Origin: Nitrospira sp.
Lineage (GTDB): Bacteria > Nitrospirota > Nitrospiria > Nitrospirales > Nitrospiraceae
Direction of reading: 5' to 3'
Assembly: GCA_030692565.1 (NCBI GenBank)
Contig: JAUYAO010000023.1
Coordinates: 1-52,998 of the forward strand
DNA length: 52,998 nucleotides
Shown: positions 16,488-26,744 of the stretch, piece by piece
Position numbering within the stretch: position 1 is the stretch's first letter
How the letters are laid out: each line of letters begins with the position of its first letter
Notes under the pieces: generated by a model
The model's database searches: none
What the model was told of the DNA's origin: nothing
Seen by the model: only the letters and a program-made list of their open reading frames with translations
Made by a program: the position numbers and the translations under genes

Positions 16488-19297
16488 CGGATCGCCTCCA
16501 CACACCGGTCGCAGAGTGTCGGATGTTCCGTATCCGCGCCGACCGCCTCGCGGTAATTCCAGCAGCGTTCGCATTTGCCGGCCGATGACTTGGCCACCGA
16601 CACTTGGATCCCTGCCTGACCTGCGGCCCCCTGCGACAGCGTCACCTTCGACACGATGAAGATCGTCCCGAGATCTTTCTCGTAAGGTTTCAGGAACTGA
16701 TAGGCCTTGGCATCCGCCTCAAGCTGAACGTGCGCTTCAAGCGACGATCCGATCACCTTGTCGCGGCGGCTCGCCTCAAGCACCCCCTGCACCTGGCTGC
16801 GATAACCCAGCAACGTCTCCCAGCGTGCGGCCAGTTCCGCATCCCGCCACTTCGGGTCAACCTCCGGGAGCGAGCCCAGATGCACACTCTGCGTACCGAG
16901 ACCTCCGGGCACCTGCGCAGACACCACCCGCCAGATTTCTTCCGCCGTGAAGCTCAGGATCGGCGCCATGAGTTTCGTCATGGCCATCACGGTCTCAAAC
17001 AACACCGTCTGCGACCCGCGGCGCAACGGAGAATCGGTCCTGAACGTATAGAGCCGGTCTTTCAGAATGTCGAGATAGACGGAACTCAGATCCACCGAGC
17101 AAAAGTTGTTGAGCGCATGGAAGATCGTATGAAACTCAAAGTCGTCATAGGACTTCCGCACCCGTGGGATCAGCTCGCTCAGCCGATGCAAGGCCCACCG
17201 ATCCAGCTCAGGCAACTGCTCGCAGGGAATGCGGTCTTTCGCCGGATCGAAGTCATACAGATTGCTCAGCAGGAAGCGGCAGGTATTTCTGATCTTCCGG
17301 TAGGCCTCAATGAGATGGGTCAGGATTTCAGGCGAGATTCTGAGATCGTCACGATAGTCCTGCGCCGACACCCACAGACGCAGAATCTCTGCGCCAGATT
17401 GCTTGATCACATCCTGCGGCGCGACGACATTCCCCGCCGACTTAGACATCTTCTTGCCCTGCCCATCAAGGACAAATCCGTGAGTCAGCACGGCCTTGTA
17501 GGGCGCGCGGCGATCGGTGGTCACTCCGGCCAATAACGCGCTATGGAACCACCCCCGATGCTGGTCGGACCCTTCGAGATACAGATCAGCCGGCCACCAC
17601 TTCCTCGGCTTGAGCACAGCGGCGAAGCTCACGCCGGACTCGAACCAGACATCCAGAATGTCCCGCTCCTTTTCAAAGGTCGTCCCGCCGCACTTCGCGC
17701 AGGCGATCCCCGCAGGAAGCAACTCTGCGGCCGATCGCTCGAACCAGACATCCGCGCCCTTCGACTCCATGAGCCCGGCAACGTGCTCGATAATGGTTGG
17801 ATCGGCGACGACGGTCCGGCAACCCGCGCAGGTAAATCCGGGAATCGGCACACCCCACACCCGCTGGCGCGAGAGGCACCAGTCCGGCCGGTTTTGAATC
17901 ATGCCGTTGATGCGATCACGGCCATAGGCCGGAATCCATTGGACCCGCTCGATCTCCGCCAACGCTTCCTTGCGCAGATCGTTCTGGTCCATCGAGACGA
18001 ACCATTGTTCGGTGGCCCGGAAGATGACCGGACTCTTGCAGCGCCAGCAATGCGGATAGGAGTGATTCAGCGAGCCATGGCCCAGCAGCCGCCCGTTGGC
18101 CTGAAGGAATTCCACGACTTTCGGATTGGCCTTGAACACATGCTGACCGGCGAACTCCTTCACAACGTCCGTAAACTTCCCGCCGTTATCGACCGGCGCC
18201 AGAATCTCCAGCTTCTCCCCGACCGACGCAGCCGCGTTGTGGTTCAGGACCAGGATGTAGTCCTCCATCCCGTGGCCCGGCGCGATATGCACACAGCCCG
18301 TTCCCTGCTCCAACGTCACAAAGTCGCCGAGCAGAATCGGCGACAGGCCGGTCGTCAGCGGCCGTTGCGTTTCCAATCCTTCGAAACCCTCTCCGCCCTT
18401 CTTCACCCCGACGACGCGATAGCCTTCGAGCTTGCACTCCTTCGCCACACTGTCCAGGAGTTTTTCGGCCACGACCAGCAGCTCGTCGCCGACCTGAACG
18501 AAGGCATAGTCGAAGTCGCGATGGAGACAAACCGCTTGATTGGCCGGAAGCGTCCAGGGCGTGGTGGTCCAGATGACGACCGAGACCGACTTGATGCCCT
18601 CAGGGAAGGCGATGCCGGGGAAGGTCGCGCTGAGCACCGACGGCGACGTCACGATCGGAAATTTCACATAGACCCAGGGGGAGGTATGGTTGTCGTACTC
18701 GACCTCCGCTTCCGCCAGCGCCGTTTGATCCTGCGTGCACCACAACACCGGCTTGAGCCCTTTGTAGACTCCGCCTCGTTCCACAAACTTTCCGAACTCG
18801 CGAATGATCGACGCTTCGTAAGCCGGCGTCATCGTGAGATAGGGCTGCTGCCATTCGCCCAACACGCCAAGCCGCTGAAACTCCTCGCGCTGGATCGCGA
18901 CGTACTTCTCGGCATATTCGCGACAGAGCTTGCGGATCGCCGGCGTGTCCAAATCTTTCTTCTTGTCGCCCAACTCCTTCATCACCTGATGCTCGATCGG
19001 CAAACCGTGACAGTCCCAGCCCGGCACATAGGGCGCCTGGAAGCCCGCCATCGTCTTGGACTTCACGATGATGTCTTTGAGAATCTTGTTCAGCGCATGG
19101 CCGATGTGAATGCGCCCGTTCGCATAGGGAGGGCCGTCATGCAACACGTAGCGAGGCCGCCCCTGGCCGGCTGCCTGGATCTGCTCATACAGCTTCTCCT
19201 GCGCCCACCAGGCCAGCATCTCCGGCTCCCGCTGCGGCAGGTTGGCCTTCATCGGGAAATCGGTCTTGGGAAGATTGAGCGTCGACTTATAGTCCAT
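16484..19297 (-). CDS. ileS: Isoleucine-tRNA ligase
   Basis: A 937-residue class I aminoacyl-tRNA synthetase charging tRNA-Ile. The HIGH signature is at residues 64-67 ([11 protein letters not shown]) and KMSKS at 616-620; [11 protein letters not shown] belongs to the editing domain. The C-terminal zinc finger has CERCWNY and CDRC. The start [25 protein letters not shown] is the standard bacterial IleS N-terminus. No clear Shine-Dalgarno sequence precedes the ATG. It lies downstream of nadA on the same strand, separated by a 142-bp palindromic region, and is coupled to lspA. Confidence 0.97.
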   Translation of the reverse strand: MDYKSTLNLPKTDFPMKANLPQREPEMLAWWAQEKLYEQIQAAGQGRPRYVLHDGPPYANGRIHIGHALNKILKDIIVKSKTMAGFQAPYVPGWDCHGLPIEHQVMKELGDKKKDLDTPAIRKLCREYAEKYVAIQREEFQRLGVLGEWQQPYLTMTPAYEASIIREFGKFVERGGVYKGLKPVLWCTQDQTALAEAEVEYDNHTSPWVYVKFPIVTSPSVLSATFPGIAFPEGIKSVSVVIWTTTPWTLPANQAVCLHRDFDYAFVQVGDELLVVAEKLLDSVAKECKLEGYRVVGVKKGGEGFEGLETQRPLTTGLSPILLGDFVTLEQGTGCVHIAPGHGMEDYILVLNHNAAASVGEKLEILAPVDNGGKFTDVVKEFAGQHVFKANPKVVEFLQANGRLLGHGSLNHSYPHCWRCKSPVIFRATEQWFVSMDQNDLRKEALAEIERVQWIPAYGRDRINGMIQNRPDWCLSRQRVWGVPIPGFTCAGCRTVVADPTIIEHVAGLMESKGADVWFERSAAELLPAGIACAKCGGTTFEKERDILDVWFESGVSFAAVLKPRKWWPADLYLEGSDQHRGWFHSALLAGVTTDRRAPYKAVLTHGFVLDGQGKKMSKSAGNVVAPQDVIKQSGAEILRLWVSAQDYRDDLRISPEILTHLIEAYRKIRNTCRFLLSNLYDFDPAKDRIPCEQLPELDRWALHRLSELIPRVRKSYDDFEFHTIFHALNNFCSVDLSSVYLDILKDRLYTFRTDSPLRRGSQTVLFETVMAMTKLMAPILSFTAEEIWRVVSAQVPGGLGTQSVHLGSLPEVDPKWRDAELAARWETLLGYRSQVQGVLEASRRDKVIGSSLEAHVQLEADAKAYQFLKPYEKDLGTIFIVSKVTLSQGAAGQAGIQVSVAKSSAGKCERCWNYREAVGADTEHPTLCDRCVEAIR

Positions 19298-19316
19298 ATG
19301 TCAAACTCGTAGGCAC

Positions 19317-19441
19317 GAGGCCAGTGGCTAGAGGCAATGGGCAAAGAGGGAATTTACAGGAGGGGGGAACCGGTAGCAATCTCAATTTTCCGTTGACCCA
19401 AACCGCTCGCCACTTGCCTCGCGCCACTAGCCAAAAGCCTC
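19317..19441. repeat. Imperfect inverted repeat between nadA and ileS
   Basis: The left arm (from 19317, containing GAGGCCAGTGGCTAGAGGCAA) and right arm (to 19441; its complement reads GAGGCTTTTGGCTAGTGGC and then GCGAGGCAAG) share GAGGC, GGCTAG and GGCAA blocks. A related motif lies at 28274-28345. It looks like a dispersed intergenic palindrome. It may fold in the nadA-ileS transcript. Confidence 0.45.
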
Positions 19442-20549
19442 AACTGACGGACATCATGCGCTCGAGCGCAATCTTCGCCCATCGCTTATCTTCATCGGGC
19501 ACCACAATGTGGTTCACCACATGGCCGTCGGCGAGGTTTTCCATAGCCCAGCAGAGATGCGCGCCGTCGATGCGAAACATCGTGGCACATTGGCAGACGG
19601 TGGAAGAGAGGAAGAACACCTTCTTGTCGGTCAGATCGCGTTTCAAGCGATTCACCAGATTCAGTTCCGTACCCACCGCCCAGGCGGTACCGGCCGGCGC
19701 CGCCGTGACGGTTTTGATGATGAACTCGGTCGATCCTGAGAGATCCGCCTTGTTCACCACATCCTCATGGCATTCCGGATGGACGATCACCTTGCCGTCC
19801 GGAAACTGCTTCCGGAAATTATCGATATGGACCGGCTGAAACATCTGGTGCACGCTGCAGTGCCCTTTCCAGAGAATCAGTTTCGCCTTCTGTATCGCTT
19901 CGCGGGTATTGCCGCCGTTGGGTTGAAACGGATCCCAGACAATCATCTGCTCGCGGGGCAGCCCCATCTTGTTGGCCGTATTGCGGCCCAAATGTTCATC
20001 GGGAAAGAAAAGAATCTTCTCGCGTCTGGCCCAGCACCATTCAATGACCGCTCTGGCATTGGATGACGTGCAGGTAATCCCGCCATGCTCGCCGCAAAAC
20101 GCCTTGAGGACCGCGGCGCTATTCACATAGACCGCCGGCATCACCGTCTCTTCCACCGGCAGGATGCGCCCCAATGTCTCCCAACATTGATCGACCTGCT
20201 CGATCGCCGCCATATCCGCCATCGAACAACCGGCGGCCATGTCAGGAAGAATCACCGTTTGTTGCGACCGGCTCAGGATATCCGCGGTTTCCGCCATAAA
20301 ATGAACGCCGCAGAACACGATATACGGCCGTTCGGAGCGCTCCGCCGCCAGCTTCGACAGCAACAACGAATCGCCGCGAAAATCGGCATGCTCAATGACT
20401 TCGTCCCGCTGGTAGTTATGGCCCAGAATCATGACCCGGTCGCCCAAGGCACGCTTCGCCTCGGCCGTTCGGCGAAAGAGCTCCTCAGAGGTAAGGCCCT
20501 GATAGTCGGTAATCGGTTTAGGTATCGTCGCCGTTGTTTTCACACACAC
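19440..20549 (-). CDS. nadA: Quinolinate synthase NadA
   Basis: A 369-residue 4Fe-4S enzyme that condenses iminoaspartate with dihydroxyacetone phosphate to quinolinate in NAD synthesis. Family motifs are visible: GHNYQRDEVIEHADFRGDSL, FCGVHFMAETADIL, DMAAGCSMADM, CTSSNA, FFPDEHLGRNTA, HPEC and the C-terminal CQCATM with cluster ligand cysteines. The start is a GTG at 20549 (another GTG two codons on) preceded by GAGG. nadB is not in the window. The gene is divergent from thiC, with its own promoter. Confidence 0.95.
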   Translation of the reverse strand: MCVKTTATIPKPITDYQGLTSEELFRRTAEAKRALGDRVMILGHNYQRDEVIEHADFRGDSLLLSKLAAERSERPYIVFCGVHFMAETADILSRSQQTVILPDMAAGCSMADMAAIEQVDQCWETLGRILPVEETVMPAVYVNSAAVLKAFCGEHGGITCTSSNARAVIEWCWARREKILFFPDEHLGRNTANKMGLPREQMIVWDPFQPNGGNTREAIQKAKLILWKGHCSVHQMFQPVHIDNFRKQFPDGKVIVHPECHEDVVNKADLSGSTEFIIKTVTAAPAGTAWAVGTELNLVNRLKRDLTDKKVFFLSSTVCQCATMFRIDGAHLCWAMENLADGHVVNHIVVPDEDKRWAKIALERMMSVS

Positions 20550-20573
20550 CTCAGCAATAATCCGGAAGAGTGG

Positions 20574-20602
20574 ATTCTACGTTAGCCCCTCTCCACAATC
20601 AA
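20574..20602 (-). promoter_or_regulatory. Promoter of nadA
   Basis: On the minus strand: TTGATT (20602-20597), 17-bp spacer, TAGAAT (20579-20574), about 25 bp before the GTG start. Confidence 0.55.
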
Positions 20603-20653
20603 CGAACCGGCTTCGTGAAGAAGGCCTAGCAGCCCGGTAGGGCTATTAGCCCG

Positions 20654-20682
20654 TTGACAACGACCGGAGCCGAGCATACGAT
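20654..20682 (+). promoter_or_regulatory. Promoter of the TPP riboswitch-thiC transcript
   Basis: TTGACA (20654-20659), 17-bp spacer, TACGAT (20677-20682). Transcription would begin near 20689, exactly at the 5' edge of the riboswitch. Confidence 0.6.
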
Positions 20683-20690
20683 CTTCCCAT

Positions 20691-20775
20691 AGCTAGGGGG
20701 GCCATCAGGCTGAGAGTCCGAATGATCGGACGACCCTCACAACCTGACCTGGGTAATACCAGCGTAGGGAAGCGG
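20691..20775 (+). ncRNA. TPP riboswitch (THI element)
   Basis: The region carries the conserved aptamer pieces in order: AGGGG at its start, CTGAGA at 20710-20715, ACCCT, CCTGA, and the GGGTAATACCAGCGTAGGGA block (20751-20770). It binds thiamine pyrophosphate. Located between the promoter and thiC with a strong intrinsic terminator downstream, it most likely terminates transcription when TPP is abundant. Confidence 0.95.
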
Positions 20776-20807
20776 ACACGTCGCCGGGTCACCGGAACGA
20801 CTTTCAG

Positions 20808-20840
20808 CCGCACCCCTCCTGTCAGGTGCGGTTTTTTTTT
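20808..20840 (+). terminator. Rho-independent terminator of the TPP riboswitch
   Basis: Arms CCGCACC (20808-20814) and GGTGCGG (20825-20831) followed by nine T (20832-20840), between the aptamer and thiC. It is the expression platform of the riboswitch. Confidence 0.88.
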
Positions 20841-20862
20841 GCATCACCGGCTCCGCCCATAG

Positions 20863-22791
<1,929 letters not shown>

Positions 22792-22912
22792 GGCTGCTCA
22801 CAATGAGCTTCCGGCGAGGCCGCAGGCGAGACCAAACCGGAGGCGTACCCTCAGGGGTACGTTGAAGATTTGGCCGAGCCGAGAACGAAGCTGGAGGCCA
22901 TTTTCAGCAGCC
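22792..22912. repeat. 121-bp palindromic intergenic element, copy 1
   Basis: It starts right after the thiC stop with GGCTGCTCACAATGAGCTTC and ends with GCTGGAGGCCATTTTCAGCAGCC-type sequence, so the ends are imperfect inverted complements. The centre holds a perfect hairpin CGTACCC-TCAG-GGGTACG. Copy 2 at 23747-23867 has the same length, the same end motifs and a CGTAC/GTACG centre. It ends five bases before a possible thi4 start. Confidence 0.75.
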
Positions 22913-22929
22913 GCTAGATGGAGAACGAT

Positions 22930-23730
22930 ATGCCTAAGCCCCAACCAGCACCGTTACGCGAACGAGATATTACCCGGCAGATCGCGCGGGAATACTATAA
23001 AGAATTCGACTCCCTCATCGAGAGCGACGTCATCATCGTCGGCGCCGGCCCCTCTGGGCTGATCTGCGCCCACGACCTGGCGCAGATGGGCTTCCGCACG
23101 CTCGTCGTCGAACAGAGCCTCGCGCTCGGCGGCGGCTTCTGGCACGGCGGCTATCTGATGAACAAAGCCACCATTTGCGAGCCGGCCAATGAAATCCTCG
23201 AAGAAATCGGCGTACCCTGCAAGAAGATCAATGAGTGCGAGGGAATGTATATGGTCGACCCCCCGCATGCGACGGGCGCACTCGTCGCCGCTGCCTATCG
23301 CGGCGGAGCGAAGGTCCTGAACCTCACCCGGGTGGTCGATTTGATCTTGAGAAAAGACGGCATCCTCGAAGGCATCGTCGTGAACAACACCACCGCCGAG
23401 ATGGCCGGCCACGACATCATCCACGTCGATCCCATCGCGCTGGAGAGCAAGATCGTGGTGGATGCCACCGGGCACGATGCCATCGTCGTGGAACTCCTGC
23501 ACAAGCGAAACCTGCACAAGGCCATCCCCGGCAACGGGGCCATGTGGGTCGCGCAGTCCGAGCAGGAAATCATGGACCGGACCGGCGAAGTCTATCCCAA
23601 CTGTTTCGTCATCGGATTGGCCGTGGCAGCCGTCTACGGGACGCCCCGCATGGGCCCGGCCTTCGGCTCGATGTTGCTCTCAGGGCGTTACGGCGCAGAG
23701 TTGATCAAGAAGAAGCTGAAGAACGAATAG
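22930..23730 (+). CDS. thi4: Thi4-type thiazole synthase, sulfide-dependent (His) form
   Basis: A 266-residue FAD/NAD-binding-fold protein that makes the ADP-thiazole moiety of thiamine from NAD and glycine. The Rossmann motif GAGPSG is at 38-43, followed by EQSLALGGGFWHGG; the C-terminus has RMGPAFGSMLLSG. In yeast THI4 the sulfur donor is a cysteine in a CMDP motif; here the same position is H165 in HVDP, as in methanogen enzymes that use free sulfide and turn over repeatedly. I chose the ATG at 22930 because GGAGA stands 5 bp upstream; an in-frame ATG at 22918 sits inside that region. It is probably cotranscribed with thiC. Confidence 0.9.
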   Translation: MPKPQPAPLRERDITRQIAREYYKEFDSLIESDVIIVGAGPSGLICAHDLAQMGFRTLVVEQSLALGGGFWHGGYLMNKATICEPANEILEEIGVPCKKINECEGMYMVDPPHATGALVAAAYRGGAKVLNLTRVVDLILRKDGILEGIVVNNTTAEMAGHDIIHVDPIALESKIVVDATGHDAIVVELLHKRNLHKAIPGNGAMWVAQSEQEIMDRTGEVYPNCFVIGLAVAAVYGTPRMGPAFGSMLLSGRYGAELIKKKLKNE

Positions 23731-23746
23731 TCAAACCCGTCTCCTG

Positions 23747-23867
23747 CGGCTTCTCAAAAATGTCTCCAGCAAGGCCGCAGGGAGTACAATCGACGAGGCG
23801 TACGTTTCCGGTACGTCGAGTCGACTGAACGACCGAGAACGCCGCTGGAGGCGTTTTTCAGAAGCCG
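23747..23867. repeat. 121-bp palindromic intergenic element, copy 2
   Basis: Begins CGGCTTCTCAAAAATGTCTC and ends with GGAGGCGTTTTTCAGAAGCC plus G; the ends are inverted complements with a few mismatches. The centre has CGTAC-N7-GTACG. It has the same length and design as the copy at 22792-22912. It ends three bases before the ATG of the TPR gene. Confidence 0.75.
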
Positions 23868-23870
23868 ATT

Positions 23871-24386
23871 ATGGATGTACAAGATTTTTTAGAGCAAGGC
23901 CAAGGCCGTGAAGAGGACAAGCGCGAAGCCTGGCACCTCTTTCAGCAGGCCTACGAACGCCAGATGAAAGGCGACCTGGAAGAGGCCGTCAATCTCTACA
24001 AGAAATCGCTGGCCGTGCATCCCACAGCCGAGGCCTATACCTTTCTCGGCTGGACCTATAGTTTCATGGGACGGCTCGATGACGCCATCGAGGAATGTCA
24101 CAACGCCATCGCGCAGGACCCCGACTTCGGCAACCCCTACAACGACATCGGCGCCTATCTGATCGAAAAAGGCGATTTCGACGAAGCGATCGTCTGGTTT
24201 CAGAAAGCCATGCAGGCCAGACGTTATGAAAGCCCGGCCTTCCCACATTTGAATATCGGCCGGGTCTACGAGAAAAAGGGCCGCTGGACCGAGGCCATCG
24301 ACGCCTACAAAAAAGCCCTCACGCTCAACCCGAACTATGCCCTCGCAAAGAAATCGCTGGGACGACTGATCAGTTCCTTAAATTAG
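23871..24386 (+). CDS. Tetratricopeptide-repeat protein
   Basis: A 171-residue cytoplasmic protein made of about four TPR helix pairs (for example YERQMKGDLEEAVNLYKKSL, FGNPYNDIGAYLIEKGDFDEA, HLNIGRVYEKKGRWTEAIDA). TPRs mediate protein contacts; no catalytic domain is present. The palindromic element ends three bases before the ATG, and no normal Shine-Dalgarno sequence is at standard distance (GGAG lies about 20 bp upstream). It is followed after 6 bp by a receiver-like gene and then ygfZ, so the three form an operon. A link to iron-sulfur or folate-dependent assembly is only a guess from YgfZ. Confidence 0.85.
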   Translation: MDVQDFLEQGQGREEDKREAWHLFQQAYERQMKGDLEEAVNLYKKSLAVHPTAEAYTFLGWTYSFMGRLDDAIEECHNAIAQDPDFGNPYNDIGAYLIEKGDFDEAIVWFQKAMQARRYESPAFPHLNIGRVYEKKGRWTEAIDAYKKALTLNPNYALAKKSLGRLISSLN

Positions 24387-24392
24387 GATTAC

Positions 24393-24776
24393 ATGGACCA
24401 CACCGAACGCACGATCCTCGTCGCCGTGACCGATATCTTTTTCTACACCAAAGTCCGCGACGCCTTGCGCACCGGCGGCTATCGCATCGAGAAGGCCCGA
24501 GCCCAGCAGGACATTGCCGAGAAAACTGCGGCCACGGCCCCGGCAGCCGTGATTCTAGACATGAACGATCTGACCCTCGACGCCTTTCAGGCCATCGAAA
24601 CGCTGAAAGCCGATCCCCGGTCGAAATCCATTCCCATTCTTGCCTACGCGAACCATGAGGAAGTGGACACCTGGAACAGGGCCAAGGCACTGGGAGTCAC
24701 GAAAATCGTCTCGCGAAATGAATTCTCGGCCCGGACCAAAGATCTGGTCGACGAAGTACAGAAGGGCGTCCGATGA
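24393..24776 (+). CDS. Degenerate response-regulator receiver protein
   Basis: A 127-residue stand-alone protein with the receiver fold pattern: ILVAVTDIFFYTKVRDAL at the start and AAVILDMNDLTLDAF in the middle, with D56 at the phosphoacceptor place. The acidic pocket has only one aspartate (D14, after T13), and the conserved lysine-proline near the C-terminus is replaced by SRNEF (107-111). Phosphorylation of the normal type is therefore doubtful; it may act as a protein-binding module. The stop overlaps the ygfZ start by 4 bp (ATGA), so the two products are made together. Confidence 0.7.
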   Translation: MDHTERTILVAVTDIFFYTKVRDALRTGGYRIEKARAQQDIAEKTAATAPAAVILDMNDLTLDAFQAIETLKADPRSKSIPILAYANHEEVDTWNRAKALGVTKIVSRNEFSARTKDLVDEVQKGVR

Positions 24777-25864
24777 AACAATCCCGTCTGCACGCACAGC
24801 ATGTCCAACTCGGCGCCACGTTTGAAGAGGTCACCGGCTGGGAGATGCCCGCCCATTACGGAGACTGGCGTGCGGAATACCGAGCGGTCCGGCAGGCCGT
24901 CGGCGTCGCCGACCTTTCCCATCGCGGCAAGGTCAGAGTCACCGGCGACGATCGAGTGAAGTGGCTGCAGAGCGTCATCAGCAACGACATCCTTCCCCTG
25001 CAGCCCGGCCAGGGCCGCTACTCCAGCTTTCTAACGCACAAGGGGAAAATGCTCACCTACTTCCGCTGCTACCTGCAGACCGACGCCGTTATGCTCGAAG
25101 ACGTCGGGGAAATCGGCGACGCAACTCATGCCGCGCTCAAGAAGTTTCTCCTCTACGGCACAAAGGCCAAGATGGAAAACTGCGCAGAGAGTTGGGGGCT
25201 GTTGTTGGTCAGCGGGCCCAAAGCGGCGCAGACCGTAAAATCAGCCTTTGGCATCGACTGCGGCGATCTGCAACCGATCAACTTTGTGACCGCCCAGCTC
25301 GGCGGACAGCAGGCCCTTGTGATTCGAACCGAAGAAACCGGCGAGATCGATCTGGAAATTCTGCTTCCTGCCGATGCGGTCGCGACTGCCTGGACCAGCC
25401 TCATGGAAACCGGCGCGGCCAGCGGCATCAAGGCCGTGGGAAGCCAGGCCCGTGAAGCTCTTCGCATGGAAGCGGGTATCCCGAAAGCCGGTTCTGAACT
25501 GAACGAGGAAATTGTCCCGCCGGAAGCCAACCTGGAAGGCAAAGCCTTCAGCCTCACCAAAGGATGCTATCCCGGCCAGGAAGTCGTGGCGCGAATGGAC
25601 ACCTACGGCAATGTGCGACGAAAGCTCGTCGGTCTCGTGTTACGCGATGCGACGATTCCACCCAAAGGCGCCAAGCTGTTCAGCGGAGACCGTGAAGTGG
25701 GCTGGATGAGCAGCGCCACGACGTCACCGCATCAGAACGGCATCATCGCGCTCGGATTTCCATTGAGAGACTTCAGTACGGCGGGCACAGCGTTATCGAT
25801 CGAGGTCGAAGGCAAGAAGCACGACGCGACGGTAGCGGATTTACCCTTCTACCGCCGCGCCTAA
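24773..25864 (+). CDS. ygfZ: YgfZ/GcvT family folate-binding protein
   Basis: A 363-residue protein of the YgfZ family, related to the T protein of glycine cleavage, which binds tetrahydrofolate and helps repair or assemble iron-sulfur enzymes. The family signature K-G-C-Y-x-G-Q-E is at 263-270 (KGCYPGQEVVARMDTYGNVRRK, cysteine C265). The N-terminal part (GWEMPAHYGDWRAEYRAVRQAVGVADLSHRGK) is unusually close to GcvT, but no other gcv genes are nearby, so I prefer YgfZ. It is translationally coupled to the receiver-like gene and convergent with the next gene (8-bp gap). Confidence 0.88.
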   Translation: MKQSRLHAQHVQLGATFEEVTGWEMPAHYGDWRAEYRAVRQAVGVADLSHRGKVRVTGDDRVKWLQSVISNDILPLQPGQGRYSSFLTHKGKMLTYFRCYLQTDAVMLEDVGEIGDATHAALKKFLLYGTKAKMENCAESWGLLLVSGPKAAQTVKSAFGIDCGDLQPINFVTAQLGGQQALVIRTEETGEIDLEILLPADAVATAWTSLMETGAASGIKAVGSQAREALRMEAGIPKAGSELNEEIVPPEANLEGKAFSLTKGCYPGQEVVARMDTYGNVRRKLVGLVLRDATIPPKGAKLFSGDREVGWMSSATTSPHQNGIIALGFPLRDFSTAGTALSIEVEGKKHDATVADLPFYRRA

Positions 25865-25872
25865 CAGAATCG

Positions 25873-26355
25873 TTACTTCTCGGGACTTCTCGCAGCCGAC
25901 ACGGCACCGGCAAACTTCAGCAAGCTGGCCCGCTCTGCGTCGTCCAGCGCCAGCAAGAGATGCGCTTCTTCGCCGTGCATCAAACGCAGGCTCAGGAACG
26001 GCTCTTCCTTGCGCTTTTCCTTGTTGTCCCACATCGCATCGATCACCTGCACTTTATCCAACTGTCCGACCGGCACCACGTCGTACCGGAAGTAGGAATC
26101 GCCGATGACGATGTCGAACACGACATTGCCGGCGGTGAGCAACACCAGATTGAACCGGCCCTGATCTTCGTACCCTTCCGGCAAAAACTTATTGATATGG
26201 AACAAGGCCACTTTGCGATCGCCCAGGGCCGCGCGGAATTTTTCCTTCAGCGCCTGATAATCGATCTGCAACGCTTTTTCATCCGGGCTCGTCGCCGCTG
26301 CCGCCGCATCTTCCGCTCTCTGATACACTTCGTCTGCTGACATCAACCCTGCCAT
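25873..26355 (-). CDS. Conserved-looking hypothetical protein
   Basis: A 160-residue soluble protein without signal peptide or membrane segment. The N-terminal ~45 residues are helical and alanine/glutamate-rich; the rest is predicted mixed strand and helix (KVALFHINKFLPEGYEDQG, then NLVLLTAGNVVFDIVIGDSYFRYDVVPV). I do not recognise the family. Codon use is like that of its neighbours, and the start (GTCATGGCAGG context) is preceded by GGGGAG. It lies 39 bp downstream of a small membrane-protein gene on the same strand. Confidence 0.7.
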   Translation of the reverse strand: MAGLMSADEVYQRAEDAAAAATSPDEKALQIDYQALKEKFRAALGDRKVALFHINKFLPEGYEDQGRFNLVLLTAGNVVFDIVIGDSYFRYDVVPVGQLDKVQVIDAMWDNKEKRKEEPFLSLRLMHGEEAHLLLALDDAERASLLKFAGAVSAARSPEK

Positions 26356-26394
26356 GACGTAATCTCCCCTCTGTGTCGTGCTATCCGACGTGAT

Positions 26395-26652
26395 TTATAA
26401 GACTGCGTCCGCTGTTTTCCGTGCCTTGATCGCCCGCACGACCCCGATACACCCGAGCCCGGCCCAGGCAAACTCCAACAAGATGAACCCTGCCCGCTGA
26501 TCCTCGATCGCCACGATGCCCAGCAGCAGCGACCCGATGATGTTCAAGGCCAGATAGCCCGCATCCAGTTCACGCCAGATCCCGCTTTGGATCAAGGCGT
26601 AGGCGGTCAGCACCATGAGAGCGCCGACAACCGACAACACCTGGAACAGCAT
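26395..26652 (-). CDS. Small three-helix membrane protein (CBU_0592-like)
   Basis: An 85-residue protein with three predicted membrane helices: VLSVVGALMVLTAYALIQSG, LALNIIGSLLLGIVAIE and GFILLEFAWAGLGCIGVVRA. The AYALIQSG...LN..G pattern resembles the CBU_0592-like family of small membrane proteins, whose role is unknown. It is encoded just upstream of the 160-residue hypothetical on the same strand. Confidence 0.7.
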   Translation of the reverse strand: MLFQVLSVVGALMVLTAYALIQSGIWRELDAGYLALNIIGSLLLGIVAIEDQRAGFILLEFAWAGLGCIGVVRAIKARKTADAVL

Positions 26653-26744
26653 AGTGGGAACACTCCTGCCGACCGGCCCGAACCGAATTGGTACGGTAAC
26701 TGGCCCGCGGTCGGGATTGCAAGAGGGATATTCGAGCCGGTCGG

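Noticed and set aside
17543-19312. 589-codon open frame on the plus strand across ileS
   Set aside because: Antisense shadow of ileS, rich in R, H and D without motifs.
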